Below are positions 48,158-56,413 of a stretch of DNA of 64,000 nucleotides, in pieces. Position 1 is the first letter of the stretch, and each line of letters begins with the position of its first letter. The position numbers and the translations under genes were made by a program. The DNA lies in NCBI RefSeq assembly GCF_024639375.1, contig NZ_JAHEIM010000009.1:17392-81391 (forward strand). Reading direction: 5' to 3'. Source of the stretch: Rhodoluna sp. (GTDB lineage Bacteria; Actinomycetota; Actinomycetes; Actinomycetales; Microbacteriaceae). The notes below the pieces were generated by a model. The model ran no database searches. It had not been told where the DNA came from and saw nothing but the letters and a program-made list of their open reading frames with translations.

Positions 48158-49129
48158 TTATTTAGCGGCCGAGTCAGTTCCTAGAATGTCGATCACAAAA
48201 ATAAGAGTTGAATTGGCTGGAATTGAGCCCTGTGCGGTAGCCCCATAACCCTCGGCCGGCGGAATTACTGCAATTACTTGAGAGCCAACTTTTTGACCAA
48301 CCAGCGCCTTGATGAAACCAGGTATTAGTTGACCGTCTACAAGTGGAAATTGAACTGGAGATCCGTTGCTCCAAGACGAGTCAAACTCTGCTCCGCCCCA
48401 AACAATTCCTGTGTAGTGCAGAGTGACGTTGTCACCCATGGCCACAGTGGCGCCCGCCCCCTTGATAAGTGTCGAGACTTTGAATTCCTTAGGTGCCTTA
48501 CCCGACTGGGTCACGCCTGGTTGCCCGTTTGGTGCGCGAACAACGGTCGGCATTCCAGCCTCGGCCGCTTGTGCGTCTCCAACAGCCTTCTGCAGGTAAA
48601 CGCGCTTCACATCAATCACGTAAACCACGGATGCATCAGCATCAAGGCCGGCCTCAGTGTTTCCTTGACCGCCGTGTGCAAATTTAGGTGGCAAAAGCAC
48701 GGCAACGCGTGAGCCTTCGCGAACACCGGCTAGAGCGTGGCAAAAATCAGGTGACTGACCCGACTTGATTAGCTGAGACGCAGCATCGGTGCCATTAAAA
48801 GAAGTGTTCGAAAGGGTTGCACCGGTTTTGCCGTTTAGCGCAATGAATTCGAGCGAGATGAATTGGTCACCGGCAAATTTAGGGCCCGCGCCCTCGGTGA
48901 TGATCTGAGTCTCGATCTTGTCGCTGGTGATGCCGTTCGCAAATTCAACTTTTGGCACGGCACCTGCGGCACCACTCACCTTAATTTGAGCCGCGTTGTT
49001 TCCAGTTGTATAGCTGCCACAAACCTGCTCGATGTCTGAGTACATGGCGTCTGCGGCATTGCCTGTGGCGCATCCGGTGAGAGAAATAGCCAAGGCTGCG
49101 CTGGCAATAACGGTTAGGGCTTTAAGCAA
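48158..49129 (-). CDS. FKBP-type peptidyl-prolyl cis-trans isomerase lipoprotein
   Basis: Lipobox SLTGCATG; GDNVTLHYTGIVWGGAEFDSSWSNGSPVQFPL...VIPPAEGYGATAQGSIPANSTLIFVIDIL. Confidence 0.92.
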   Translation of the reverse strand: MLKALTVIASAALAISLTGCATGNAADAMYSDIEQVCGSYTTGNNAAQIKVSGAAGAVPKVEFANGITSDKIETQIITEGAGPKFAGDQFISLEFIALNGKTGATLSNTSFNGTDAASQLIKSGQSPDFCHALAGVREGSRVAVLLPPKFAHGGQGNTEAGLDADASVVYVIDVKRVYLQKAVGDAQAAEAGMPTVVRAPNGQPGVTQSGKAPKEFKVSTLIKGAGATVAMGDNVTLHYTGIVWGGAEFDSSWSNGSPVQFPLVDGQLIPGFIKALVGQKVGSQVIAVIPPAEGYGATAQGSIPANSTLIFVIDILGTDSAAK

Positions 49130-49180
49130 AATATTGAACCTTTGATCGAGATTTTCTTAGTGTAGTCAGGCAAGTTGAAA

Positions 49181-50188
49181 TTATTCGGTGTCTTGCGCGG
49201 CCTTGGCTTCAGCAGCTGCATTGGCACTGCGGATGGTTTTGCGGAGTTTCTTGTCAGACACCTTGCGCTCCCCCATGTGATCAGGGTTCCAAACTGCCAA
49301 ATCTTCGTCGGCGAATTCTGGCTTTGCTTTGGTGGTTTTGAAATTTGGCAACACGGTTCCAGGGGCCAGTTTGCGAGCAACGACCAAGAAGCCAGTGTGA
49401 CCAATCATGCGATGCTCCGGGCGAACGGCCAACCCCTGAAGGTGCCAGCCACGAACCATCGATTCCCAAGCCTCTGGCTCGGCAAACAATTCGCTCGCTC
49501 TAAGTGCCTCGGTGAAACGAGACAACTGCGTGACTGTTGCCACGTATCCCATGATCAAACCACCGGGAACGAGTGCGTCTGCGCACTCCTGAACACACTC
49601 CCAAGGCGCAAGCATATCGAGGATGATGCGGTCGATGCTTTGCGCTTCGACCTTATTAGGCAGCTCATCCTGTAGATCACCAAGGTGAATCTGCCAAGTG
49701 CTTGGCACCACCCCAAGGTTTGTTTGAACGTTCGCTTGGGCGATTTCGGCAAATTCGGCTCGCCGTTCGAAGGAATGCAGCTGGCCGGTTGAGCCAATGG
49801 CGCGCAGCAGATACATGCTCAGACCACCTGAGCCAACACCAGCCTCAACAACGCGAGCACCAGGAAAAATGTCACCCATTACGATGATCTGTGCTGAATC
49901 CTTGGGATAAATGATGTTGGCACCACGAGGCATTGATAGAACGAAGTCGCTTAGCAATGGTCTAAATGCAAGGTACTCGACACCATTGGCGTTCTGAATG
50001 ACTGAACCTTCAGGCTGGCCAATTATATCATCGTGCTTTAGGTCGCCACGGTGGGTGCCGAATGCTGCACCTTCGCGCAAAGTAATGGTGTTCAGTCGAC
50101 CTTTCGGCCCAGTCAGCTGCACACGGTCACCCGCGCGAAACGGGCCAGTCGGCAGACGCAATTCGGCGTCGTTTTGTTTACTAGTCAT
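49181..50188 (-). CDS. trmI: tRNA (adenine-N1)-methyltransferase, TrmI family
   Basis: YPKDSAQIIVMGDIFPGARVVEAGVGSGGLSMYLLRAIG, RIILDMLAPWECVQECADALVPGG. Confidence 0.92.
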   Translation of the reverse strand: MTSKQNDAELRLPTGPFRAGDRVQLTGPKGRLNTITLREGAAFGTHRGDLKHDDIIGQPEGSVIQNANGVEYLAFRPLLSDFVLSMPRGANIIYPKDSAQIIVMGDIFPGARVVEAGVGSGGLSMYLLRAIGSTGQLHSFERRAEFAEIAQANVQTNLGVVPSTWQIHLGDLQDELPNKVEAQSIDRIILDMLAPWECVQECADALVPGGLIMGYVATVTQLSRFTEALRASELFAEPEAWESMVRGWHLQGLAVRPEHRMIGHTGFLVVARKLAPGTVLPNFKTTKAKPEFADEDLAVWNPDHMGERKVSDKKLRKTIRSANAAAEAKAAQDTE

Positions 50189-50194
50189 TGGGTC

Positions 50195-50854
50195 CTAATC
50201 AAATAGTCTCTGCAGGTCTTTTAGGCGAACGCCTTCAAGAGTTGGCCAAAGAATTCGGCCTTCGATTTGCGGAATTTCGATGAAGTTCGGAATTCCAATA
50301 GCTTTCGTGCCGGCCGCTTCTGCGGAGCGCAGACCAGTGTTTGAATCCTCAAACGCAACACAGTCCTCTGGAGCAACACCAAGAAGTTTTGCGGCCTGGA
50401 GGTAAGGGTCCGGAAATGGTTTGCCGCGGCTCACGTCGTCTCCGCCAACGATTACGTCGAAGGCGTCAAAGGGAATCTTGTCGACTACTTCCTGGGCCAT
50501 GCGATGCAGCGACATAGTTACCAGGGCCGTCTTTACGCCCTTTTTCTTTAGCTCGAGCAACAGCTCTTTGGCGCCTGGACGCCACGGGATTTCTACCGCC
50601 AATTTGGCGACCACTGAGTCGGTTAGGTGCTGAACAATAGCCTCAGTGCTCATATCGCTGTTGAGTTTGGCCTTGATGATGCGACTGGACTCATAAAGAC
50701 TGTTGCCAATCAAGTCATGCCCGTCTTTATCGGTCCATTCGGCAGAATGAGCCGAAGCCAAGGCTCGTTCACTGGCCATCCAATAGTGCTCAGAGTCGAC
50801 CAGCGTGCCGTCCATGTCCCACAAAACGGCAGCAGGAAGCCTCTTTTTAAACAT
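50195..50854 (-). CDS. HAD-superfamily hydrolase, beta-phosphoglucomutase-like
   Basis: AVLWDMDGTLVDSEHYW, GKPFPDPYLQAAKLLGVAPEDCVAFEDSNTGLRSAEAAG. Confidence 0.93.
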   Translation of the reverse strand: MFKKRLPAAVLWDMDGTLVDSEHYWMASERALASAHSAEWTDKDGHDLIGNSLYESSRIIKAKLNSDMSTEAIVQHLTDSVVAKLAVEIPWRPGAKELLLELKKKGVKTALVTMSLHRMAQEVVDKIPFDAFDVIVGGDDVSRGKPFPDPYLQAAKLLGVAPEDCVAFEDSNTGLRSAEAAGTKAIGIPNFIEIPQIEGRILWPTLEGVRLKDLQRLFD

Positions 50855-50933
50855 AATGAGTTGATTTTACCCTTCGTCAATTGGCTTAGAGTTTTAGGGG
50901 CAAGAATCGGCATAAGCAATTAGGAGCACTCTG

Positions 50934-51797
50934 ATGAGCATCTTTTCGGGTCGCCCGCTAATTGTTGCGTTCGAGGGTTGGAATGACGCCGCAGAGTCTG
51001 CCAGCTCGGCTGTGAAGCACATCTGTGAGCAACTAAATGTAGATGTCGTTGCAGCAGTTGACCCCGAAGATTACTTTGACTTTCAATTCACTCGCCCTAC
51101 CGTGGCACATGACCAAAATGGCGAACGAGAAATCACCTGGCCATCGGCACAGATGTGCAGCCCATCCGTAGAAATTACGGCAGCAAACCCCGATCTTGGT
51201 CGTCTGCACATTTTGCTGGGCACCGAACCTAGCCGTCGCTGGCAATCTTTCACCGCTGAAATCATGGAAATGATTGAGGATCGCGAGATTGACTCAGTCA
51301 TATTCTTAGGTGCCATGTTGGCCGATGTGCCTCACACCAGACCAATCAACGTGATGACCACGAGTCAAAATGCGGCTGCTCGCGCCGAGCTAGGCGTTGA
51401 ACGCAGCCAGTATGAAGGCCCAATCGGAATTCTGAGCGTTATTGGAATCGCACTTGAGAAGGTTGGCATTCCGAGCATCGCTCTCTGGGCATCCGTGCCA
51501 CACTACGTTCACAACACACCTTCGCCAAAAGCCACGCTAGCCCTGCTGATTGAGATTGAAAAAGTTCTAGGCATGCAATTCGAGCACGGCACTCTGGGTG
51601 ACGATGCATTCACCTGGGAACGCGGCATCGATGAAGTTGCCGAGGGCGATGAAGAAATGGCTGGCTACATTGGCCAACTTGAGAAGACTCGGGATGAAGT
51701 TGAATCACCGGCCGCCAGTGGCGATGCACTTGCGATGGAGTTTGAGAAATATTTGCGATCAACTGACGAAAAGCCAGATGATCAAGCAACCAACTGA
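50934..51797 (+). CDS. PAC2-family protein
   Basis: LIVAFEGWNDAAESASSAVKHICEQL, FLGAMLADVPHTRP, GIPSIALWASVPHYV. Confidence 0.9.
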   Translation: MSIFSGRPLIVAFEGWNDAAESASSAVKHICEQLNVDVVAAVDPEDYFDFQFTRPTVAHDQNGEREITWPSAQMCSPSVEITAANPDLGRLHILLGTEPSRRWQSFTAEIMEMIEDREIDSVIFLGAMLADVPHTRPINVMTTSQNAAARAELGVERSQYEGPIGILSVIGIALEKVGIPSIALWASVPHYVHNTPSPKATLALLIEIEKVLGMQFEHGTLGDDAFTWERGIDEVAEGDEEMAGYIGQLEKTRDEVESPAASGDALAMEFEKYLRSTDEKPDDQATN

Positions 51798-52624
51798 CCG
51801 GTGCTAAGCATCACAATCAAAAAGGCACCAACAATCAATCGCCAGATTACAAATGGCATAAAAGATCCGCGGTTCAAATAACGCAATAAACCTACGATCA
51901 CCGAGAAGCCAATTGCGAACGAAACCACCGTGGCAATAACTGTGGCCGTCAATGCACTGCTTGGTAGATCTTTATATGAGGTTGCGAATTCAAATAATCC
52001 ACTTGCCAACACTGCAGGTATCGCGAGCAAGAAGCTGTAACGCGCTGCAGCTTGGCGGCTGTATCCGAGGGCTAGACCAACCGATATGGTTCCACCAGAA
52101 CGAGAAACACCAGGAATAACCGCGAGCGCTTGACCGAGACCAAACAAAACGCCATCACGGCCCGAAAGGGACTCGATTGATTTTTGCTTTCTGCCGGCGC
52201 GGTCTGCCCAGCCAAGGATCAAGCCAAATATTATTAGCGTGAAAGCGATGACCCAAAGGCTGCGCAATTGATTTTCGATCACGTCTTTGAAAATCAGCCC
52301 AATGCCAACCACTGGCAGTGAACCCACAATGATGAGCCAACCCATCTTGGCATCGCGACCGTCTTGGTCGGTCATTGCGGAGCGTGCGAAGAACGATCTA
52401 AAAAAGGCTCTGACAATCCGAACGATGTCTCGCCAAAAATAAATGAGCACTGCTGCTTCGGTTCCAAGCTGAATAGTTGCAATAAATGCAGTGAGCTGAG
52501 GTTTCGAAAGACCTGTGACGCCCAAGAGTTGCTGAACGATTTGCACGTGTGCACTTGATGAAATCGGCAAGAACTCCGTGAGCCCTTGAATGATGCCAAG
52601 AATTACCGCGTCAAAGGGGTTCAC
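51782..52624 (-). CDS. uppP: Undecaprenyl-diphosphate phosphatase
   Basis: ILGIIQGLTEFLPISSSAHVQIVQQLLG, AVIPGVSRSGGTISVGL; GTG start. Confidence 0.95.
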   Translation of the reverse strand: MNPFDAVILGIIQGLTEFLPISSSAHVQIVQQLLGVTGLSKPQLTAFIATIQLGTEAAVLIYFWRDIVRIVRAFFRSFFARSAMTDQDGRDAKMGWLIIVGSLPVVGIGLIFKDVIENQLRSLWVIAFTLIIFGLILGWADRAGRKQKSIESLSGRDGVLFGLGQALAVIPGVSRSGGTISVGLALGYSRQAAARYSFLLAIPAVLASGLFEFATSYKDLPSSALTATVIATVVSFAIGFSVIVGLLRYLNRGSFMPFVIWRLIVGAFLIVMLSTGQLVA

Positions 52625-52833
52625 TCGGCGTCATCCTCAGCAAGTTCTAGCGGCAAAAATTCGCCGAACTTTTCTGAGAGCGCCTCTTCATAGTTTAGAA
52701 AGGCATCTTCAAGTTGGTAGTAGGCCTGCTCAATCGCTGGGTCTTCGTTGCCGTGACGCGACGAAACGGTTTCAAAGTGGCGCTCTAGCGAAGCAATAAA
52801 TTGCTGCAGAGCAATGCGCGGGTCTTGAGCCAT
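52621..52833 (-). CDS. Small acidic conserved hypothetical protein coupled to uppP
   Basis: MAQDPRIALQQFIASLERHFETVSSRHGNEDPAIEQAYYQLEDAFLNYEEALSEKFGEFLPLELAEDDAE; GTGA overlap with uppP start. Confidence 0.65.
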   Translation of the reverse strand: MAQDPRIALQQFIASLERHFETVSSRHGNEDPAIEQAYYQLEDAFLNYEEALSEKFGEFLPLELAEDDAE

Positions 52834-52889
52834 AGCCCTATGATAACCTTGCTCTTTGTTGAACGGCAGTATTAGTTGAACAAACACTT

Positions 52890-52972
52890 GTCCGGGTGGC
52901 GGAATGGCAGACGCGCTAGCTTGAGGTGTTAGTCCTCGTAAGGGGGTAGGGGTTCAAGTCCCCTTTCGGACA
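52890..52972 (+). tRNA. tRNA-Leu (anticodon GAG)
   Basis: Acceptor gtccggg/ttcggac, anticodon stem ctagc/gttag with loop ttgaggt, long variable arm, T-loop ggttcaagtcc. Confidence 0.95.
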
Positions 52973-53002
52973 CAATGAATTGCGAAAGTTAGACTGACTT
53001 CG

Positions 53003-53839
53003 ATGTCAGAGAGAGAATCACTAAGCGCAGCCGTTACATACGGCATTGATTTTGCGCGCGAGCGACTTGCCGCCAAGCGAATCCTTGCTCTCACCGGCGC
53101 TGGCATTTCTACCGATTCCGGAATCCCCGATTACCGCGGCGAGGGTCGTGTTGCACGGCATCCGATGACTTTCGACATTTTCATGGGCTCTCATGAAGCA
53201 CAGGTTCGCTATTGGTCGCGAAGTTTCATCGGCTACAGCCGAATTGCAGAAGCAAAGCCGAATGCCGGCCACTACGCATTGGCTCACGCAGAGTCACTGG
53301 GTCGCGTATTTCAAGTTATTACCCAAAACGTTGACGCACTGCACGAGCGCGCAGGAAGCAAGCATGTGATCGACTTACATGGTCGCCTTGACCGCGTAAT
53401 TTGCATGGCTTGCTCGGCTCAATTCTCGCGTGAAGCAATTGATCTGCAACTTACCGCCTTGAACCCGACTGTATCGAAGTCAGAAGATTTTGAGTTCACC
53501 CCGGATGGCGACGCTGAAGTTGAACTGACCGCGGAGTTCCAAATTCCCAGTTGCGAAAAATGTGGTGGCGTTCTAAAGCCAGATGTGGTGTTTTTTGGCG
53601 AATCGGTGGCTGAATCGGTGGCTCAACAAGCCATGCAACAGTTAGACCATGCTGAAGCACTATTAGTAGCTGGCACGTCACTAACGGTGAACTCTGGCCT
53701 GAGATTTGCCCGTCGCGCAGCCCGAGCAAACAAACCCGTGATTATCGTGAATCTTGGAGCAACTAAAGCTGACGAGATTGCAACTGCAAAGATAGAGGCG
53801 AGCACTTCTTTGGTGCTTGAGAGGTTATTACTTGACTAA
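53003..53839 (+). CDS. Sir2-family NAD-dependent protein deacylase
   Basis: LALTGAGISTDSGIPDYRG, VITQNVDALHERAGSKHVIDLHG, CEKCGGVLKPDVVFFGE. Confidence 0.94.
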   Translation: MSERESLSAAVTYGIDFARERLAAKRILALTGAGISTDSGIPDYRGEGRVARHPMTFDIFMGSHEAQVRYWSRSFIGYSRIAEAKPNAGHYALAHAESLGRVFQVITQNVDALHERAGSKHVIDLHGRLDRVICMACSAQFSREAIDLQLTALNPTVSKSEDFEFTPDGDAEVELTAEFQIPSCEKCGGVLKPDVVFFGESVAESVAQQAMQQLDHAEALLVAGTSLTVNSGLRFARRAARANKPVIIVNLGATKADEIATAKIEASTSLVLERLLLD

Positions 53840-54437
53840 AACAACACTGGGATTGCTTCGTCACGGGCAAACCGACTGGAATATCGATTTTCGACTGCAG
53901 GGAATCACCGACATCCCACTAAACGAAACTGGCATCGCACAGGCGCGCGATGCGGCCCTTGCATTGAATGCTGCCGATTGGGACATTGTTCTCACCTCTC
54001 CCCTCTCTCGAGCTGCTGACACCGCAAAGATCGTTGCAGATAGTTTTGGATTCGATTCGATTGCTGTGGAGCAACTACTACTGGAAAGATCATTCGGCGA
54101 AGCCGAAGGACTAAGCCATGAGGAATGGAAGGCAACTTACTCCGACCCAAATGCGGTTCCCGGTGGCGAATCTCTCGAAGCACTAAAGGTGAGGTCACGA
54201 GAGTTGTTGCGGCACATCGCTGAAAAATACGAAGGGCAACGCGTTCTTGCGGTTTCGCATGGTGCCCTTATTCGCAAGCTGCTTCGTATTGTTAGTAATA
54301 ACGAATTCCCACGTGAAGGCGAACGGTTGGGCAACGCATCGTTAAACATATTTGATTACGACGGTTTGCAGTGGAACATGGTGCGCTATGAACCGCGCAC
54401 TCTGCATTCAGATCTGCATCAGCCTAAAGCTCAGTAA
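53832..54437 (+). CDS. Histidine phosphatase family protein
   Basis: TTG start at 53832: MTKTTLGLLRHGQTDWNIDFRLQGITDIPLNETG. Confidence 0.92.
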   Translation: MTKTTLGLLRHGQTDWNIDFRLQGITDIPLNETGIAQARDAALALNAADWDIVLTSPLSRAADTAKIVADSFGFDSIAVEQLLLERSFGEAEGLSHEEWKATYSDPNAVPGGESLEALKVRSRELLRHIAEKYEGQRVLAVSHGALIRKLLRIVSNNEFPREGERLGNASLNIFDYDGLQWNMVRYEPRTLHSDLHQPKAQ

Positions 54438-55512
54438 GCACGCGATAAAGTTTTGCGGCCGACTCATCCCAAGTAAATTTCTTGGCTTGTGCCTTTGCTG
54501 CCGCAGATTTTGCTAACCAAGCATCGTTGCCTTGCAAACTACGGATGCCTTCGGCGAAATCATCAGGACCCTCCGGTGAGCAGAAAATTGCAGCGTCGCC
54601 ACCAATTTCTTTGAAGATATCTATGTTCGAAACCACCACTGGAATACCTCGGGCCATTGCTTCAACGAGAGGGATGCCGAAGCCTTCATCCTTTGAAGCG
54701 CTAACTAGCGCAACGGCCTGGTTGAGCAGTTGGTCGTATTGCTCGTCACTCACACCATTGAAGAAGGTGACCTTGGCCCCAAAGGAGTCGGCCAAACTTT
54801 GCAACTCTGCTCGACGAGCGTCATCGATTTTGCTTAGCAACTGCAACTCAAAGCTTTGCAGTTGGCCGGTCGCAGCGATCAGCGTTTCAACGTTCTTATA
54901 GGGCATGAAGCTGCCCATGTAGACCAGCGTTTGTTTCTCTGCAGGGCGCGATCCAGGCGTTGCTAACCTTTGCAGCTCAACCAGTGAACTCGCCGCGTTA
55001 TAAACAACCTCGGTTCGTTTTCGGGTCAGTTTGTGCAATGTGATGAGTTTTTTAGTTGCTTTTGAGACTGTGATGACAACGTCACTGCGGTTTAGCAATA
55101 AACGTTGTGGCCAGTAGCTCAAGTGATACAGGCGCCACAAAATGCGAATTGCAAGGTTGAAGCTCGGTGGCGGAGTCGGGTGACGGTAGTAGATCAAATC
55201 GTGCAGAGTGACAGCCAATTTGAATTTTCTACCAAACGAACCAATCGTCTGCATTGGCGAAAAGACCACCTTTGCCCCAAGACGATTTAGCTTGTAGGCA
55301 ATCAGTGGTTCAGAGATTGAAGTTGGGTCGTTGAGCATGACCCATTTTGTGCCGGAAGGCAACTTCTCTAATTGTCGCAAGTCGCTGATGATAGCCGTGA
55401 CCGAAGTCAACTTAGAAATTGCAGCGAACAAGCCAACCGAGAATCGACTGATTCCGTCGTGATGTGAAACTCGAATGTATCGAGCATCAAAATAGAAAGC
55501 TTCAAGACTCAA
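54424..55512 (-). CDS. Glycosyltransferase family 4 (GT-B)
   Basis: VVFSPMQTIGSFGRKFKLAVTLHDLIYYRHP, LVYMGSFMPYKNVETLI, SKDEGFGIPLVEAMARGIPVV. Confidence 0.92.
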   Translation of the reverse strand: MSLEAFYFDARYIRVSHHDGISRFSVGLFAAISKLTSVTAIISDLRQLEKLPSGTKWVMLNDPTSISEPLIAYKLNRLGAKVVFSPMQTIGSFGRKFKLAVTLHDLIYYRHPTPPPSFNLAIRILWRLYHLSYWPQRLLLNRSDVVITVSKATKKLITLHKLTRKRTEVVYNAASSLVELQRLATPGSRPAEKQTLVYMGSFMPYKNVETLIAATGQLQSFELQLLSKIDDARRAELQSLADSFGAKVTFFNGVSDEQYDQLLNQAVALVSASKDEGFGIPLVEAMARGIPVVVSNIDIFKEIGGDAAIFCSPEGPDDFAEGIRSLQGNDAWLAKSAAAKAQAKKFTWDESAAKLYRVLTEL

Positions 55513-56411
55513 TTTGCGTTCCTAGATTGCAGAAATTCTCTGATGTCCTCTGCTATCAAATCGGGAATTTCATAATGAGTTAGGTGCCCAACGGCTCGGT
55601 GCTCAACCAATCGATTCTCAACTTTTAGCAGAGCAACCATTTGGCGCTGTTGTGAGGGAGACGTGATGTCGTCTTTGGTGCCAATCAAAACTAGGGTCGG
55701 GCGTTGGAATCTTGCCGCGTATTCGCTCACGTGATGCGAGATTGAAGCTGAATAACCCTCGAATGCAACTCGATTGCTTTCAAAATCGTTGAAGTTTTCA
55801 TCATGCTGCCGATGTATCCACTCGCGCAGCTTTTTGTTGTGCGACTTAGTCATCACAATGCTCATTCCGCGAACCATTGGCCAACTCTTGAGCGCCCAGT
55901 TTGCAGTTTTGCTTGGCAATTTGGGTGCCAAATCAAAGAATAACTTCGCAAGCAAAGTGAGGGCCGCTTTGGGCCCTTTCAAAGCAGGTGCTGACACAGG
56001 ATTCTCAAGGATAAGGGTATCGAAGTCCGCCGCGTGTGCCGCGTGATGCGAAACGATGATGCTGCCAAAGCTGTGACCAAGCAGGTGTGGCTTGTGAGGC
56101 AGTTGAAGTTTGTGAATGAATTCACCAACCCACCACGAGTAATTCTCGATTGAATGAGCCGAAACAAACGGAGTGCTCTCGCCAAATCCTGGCAGATCGG
56201 GAATGTAAATGTTGAAGTCTGACAGGGCGCCCGCAATAGCTTCAAGGCCTCTGTGGTTACCCCGATAGCCATGAATAAAAACGATTGATGGCGCAGACTC
56301 TGAATCAGCTGGGTAGAACCAATAACGAGTCACCGTGTCCATGACTTGCATTTCACGACGCTCACCGCGGCCGCGCGCTTTGCGGGTTAGTTCTGCCGAA
56401 ACAAGGTTCAT
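55509..56411 (-). CDS. Alpha/beta hydrolase
   Basis: VFIHGYRGNHRGLEAIAGALSDFNIYIPDLPGFGES, LLGHSFGSIIV. Confidence 0.93.
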   Translation of the reverse strand: MNLVSAELTRKARGRGERREMQVMDTVTRYWFYPADSESAPSIVFIHGYRGNHRGLEAIAGALSDFNIYIPDLPGFGESTPFVSAHSIENYSWWVGEFIHKLQLPHKPHLLGHSFGSIIVSHHAAHAADFDTLILENPVSAPALKGPKAALTLLAKLFFDLAPKLPSKTANWALKSWPMVRGMSIVMTKSHNKKLREWIHRQHDENFNDFESNRVAFEGYSASISHHVSEYAARFQRPTLVLIGTKDDITSPSQQRQMVALLKVENRLVEHRAVGHLTHYEIPDLIAEDIREFLQSRNAN

Positions 56412-56413
56412 GT

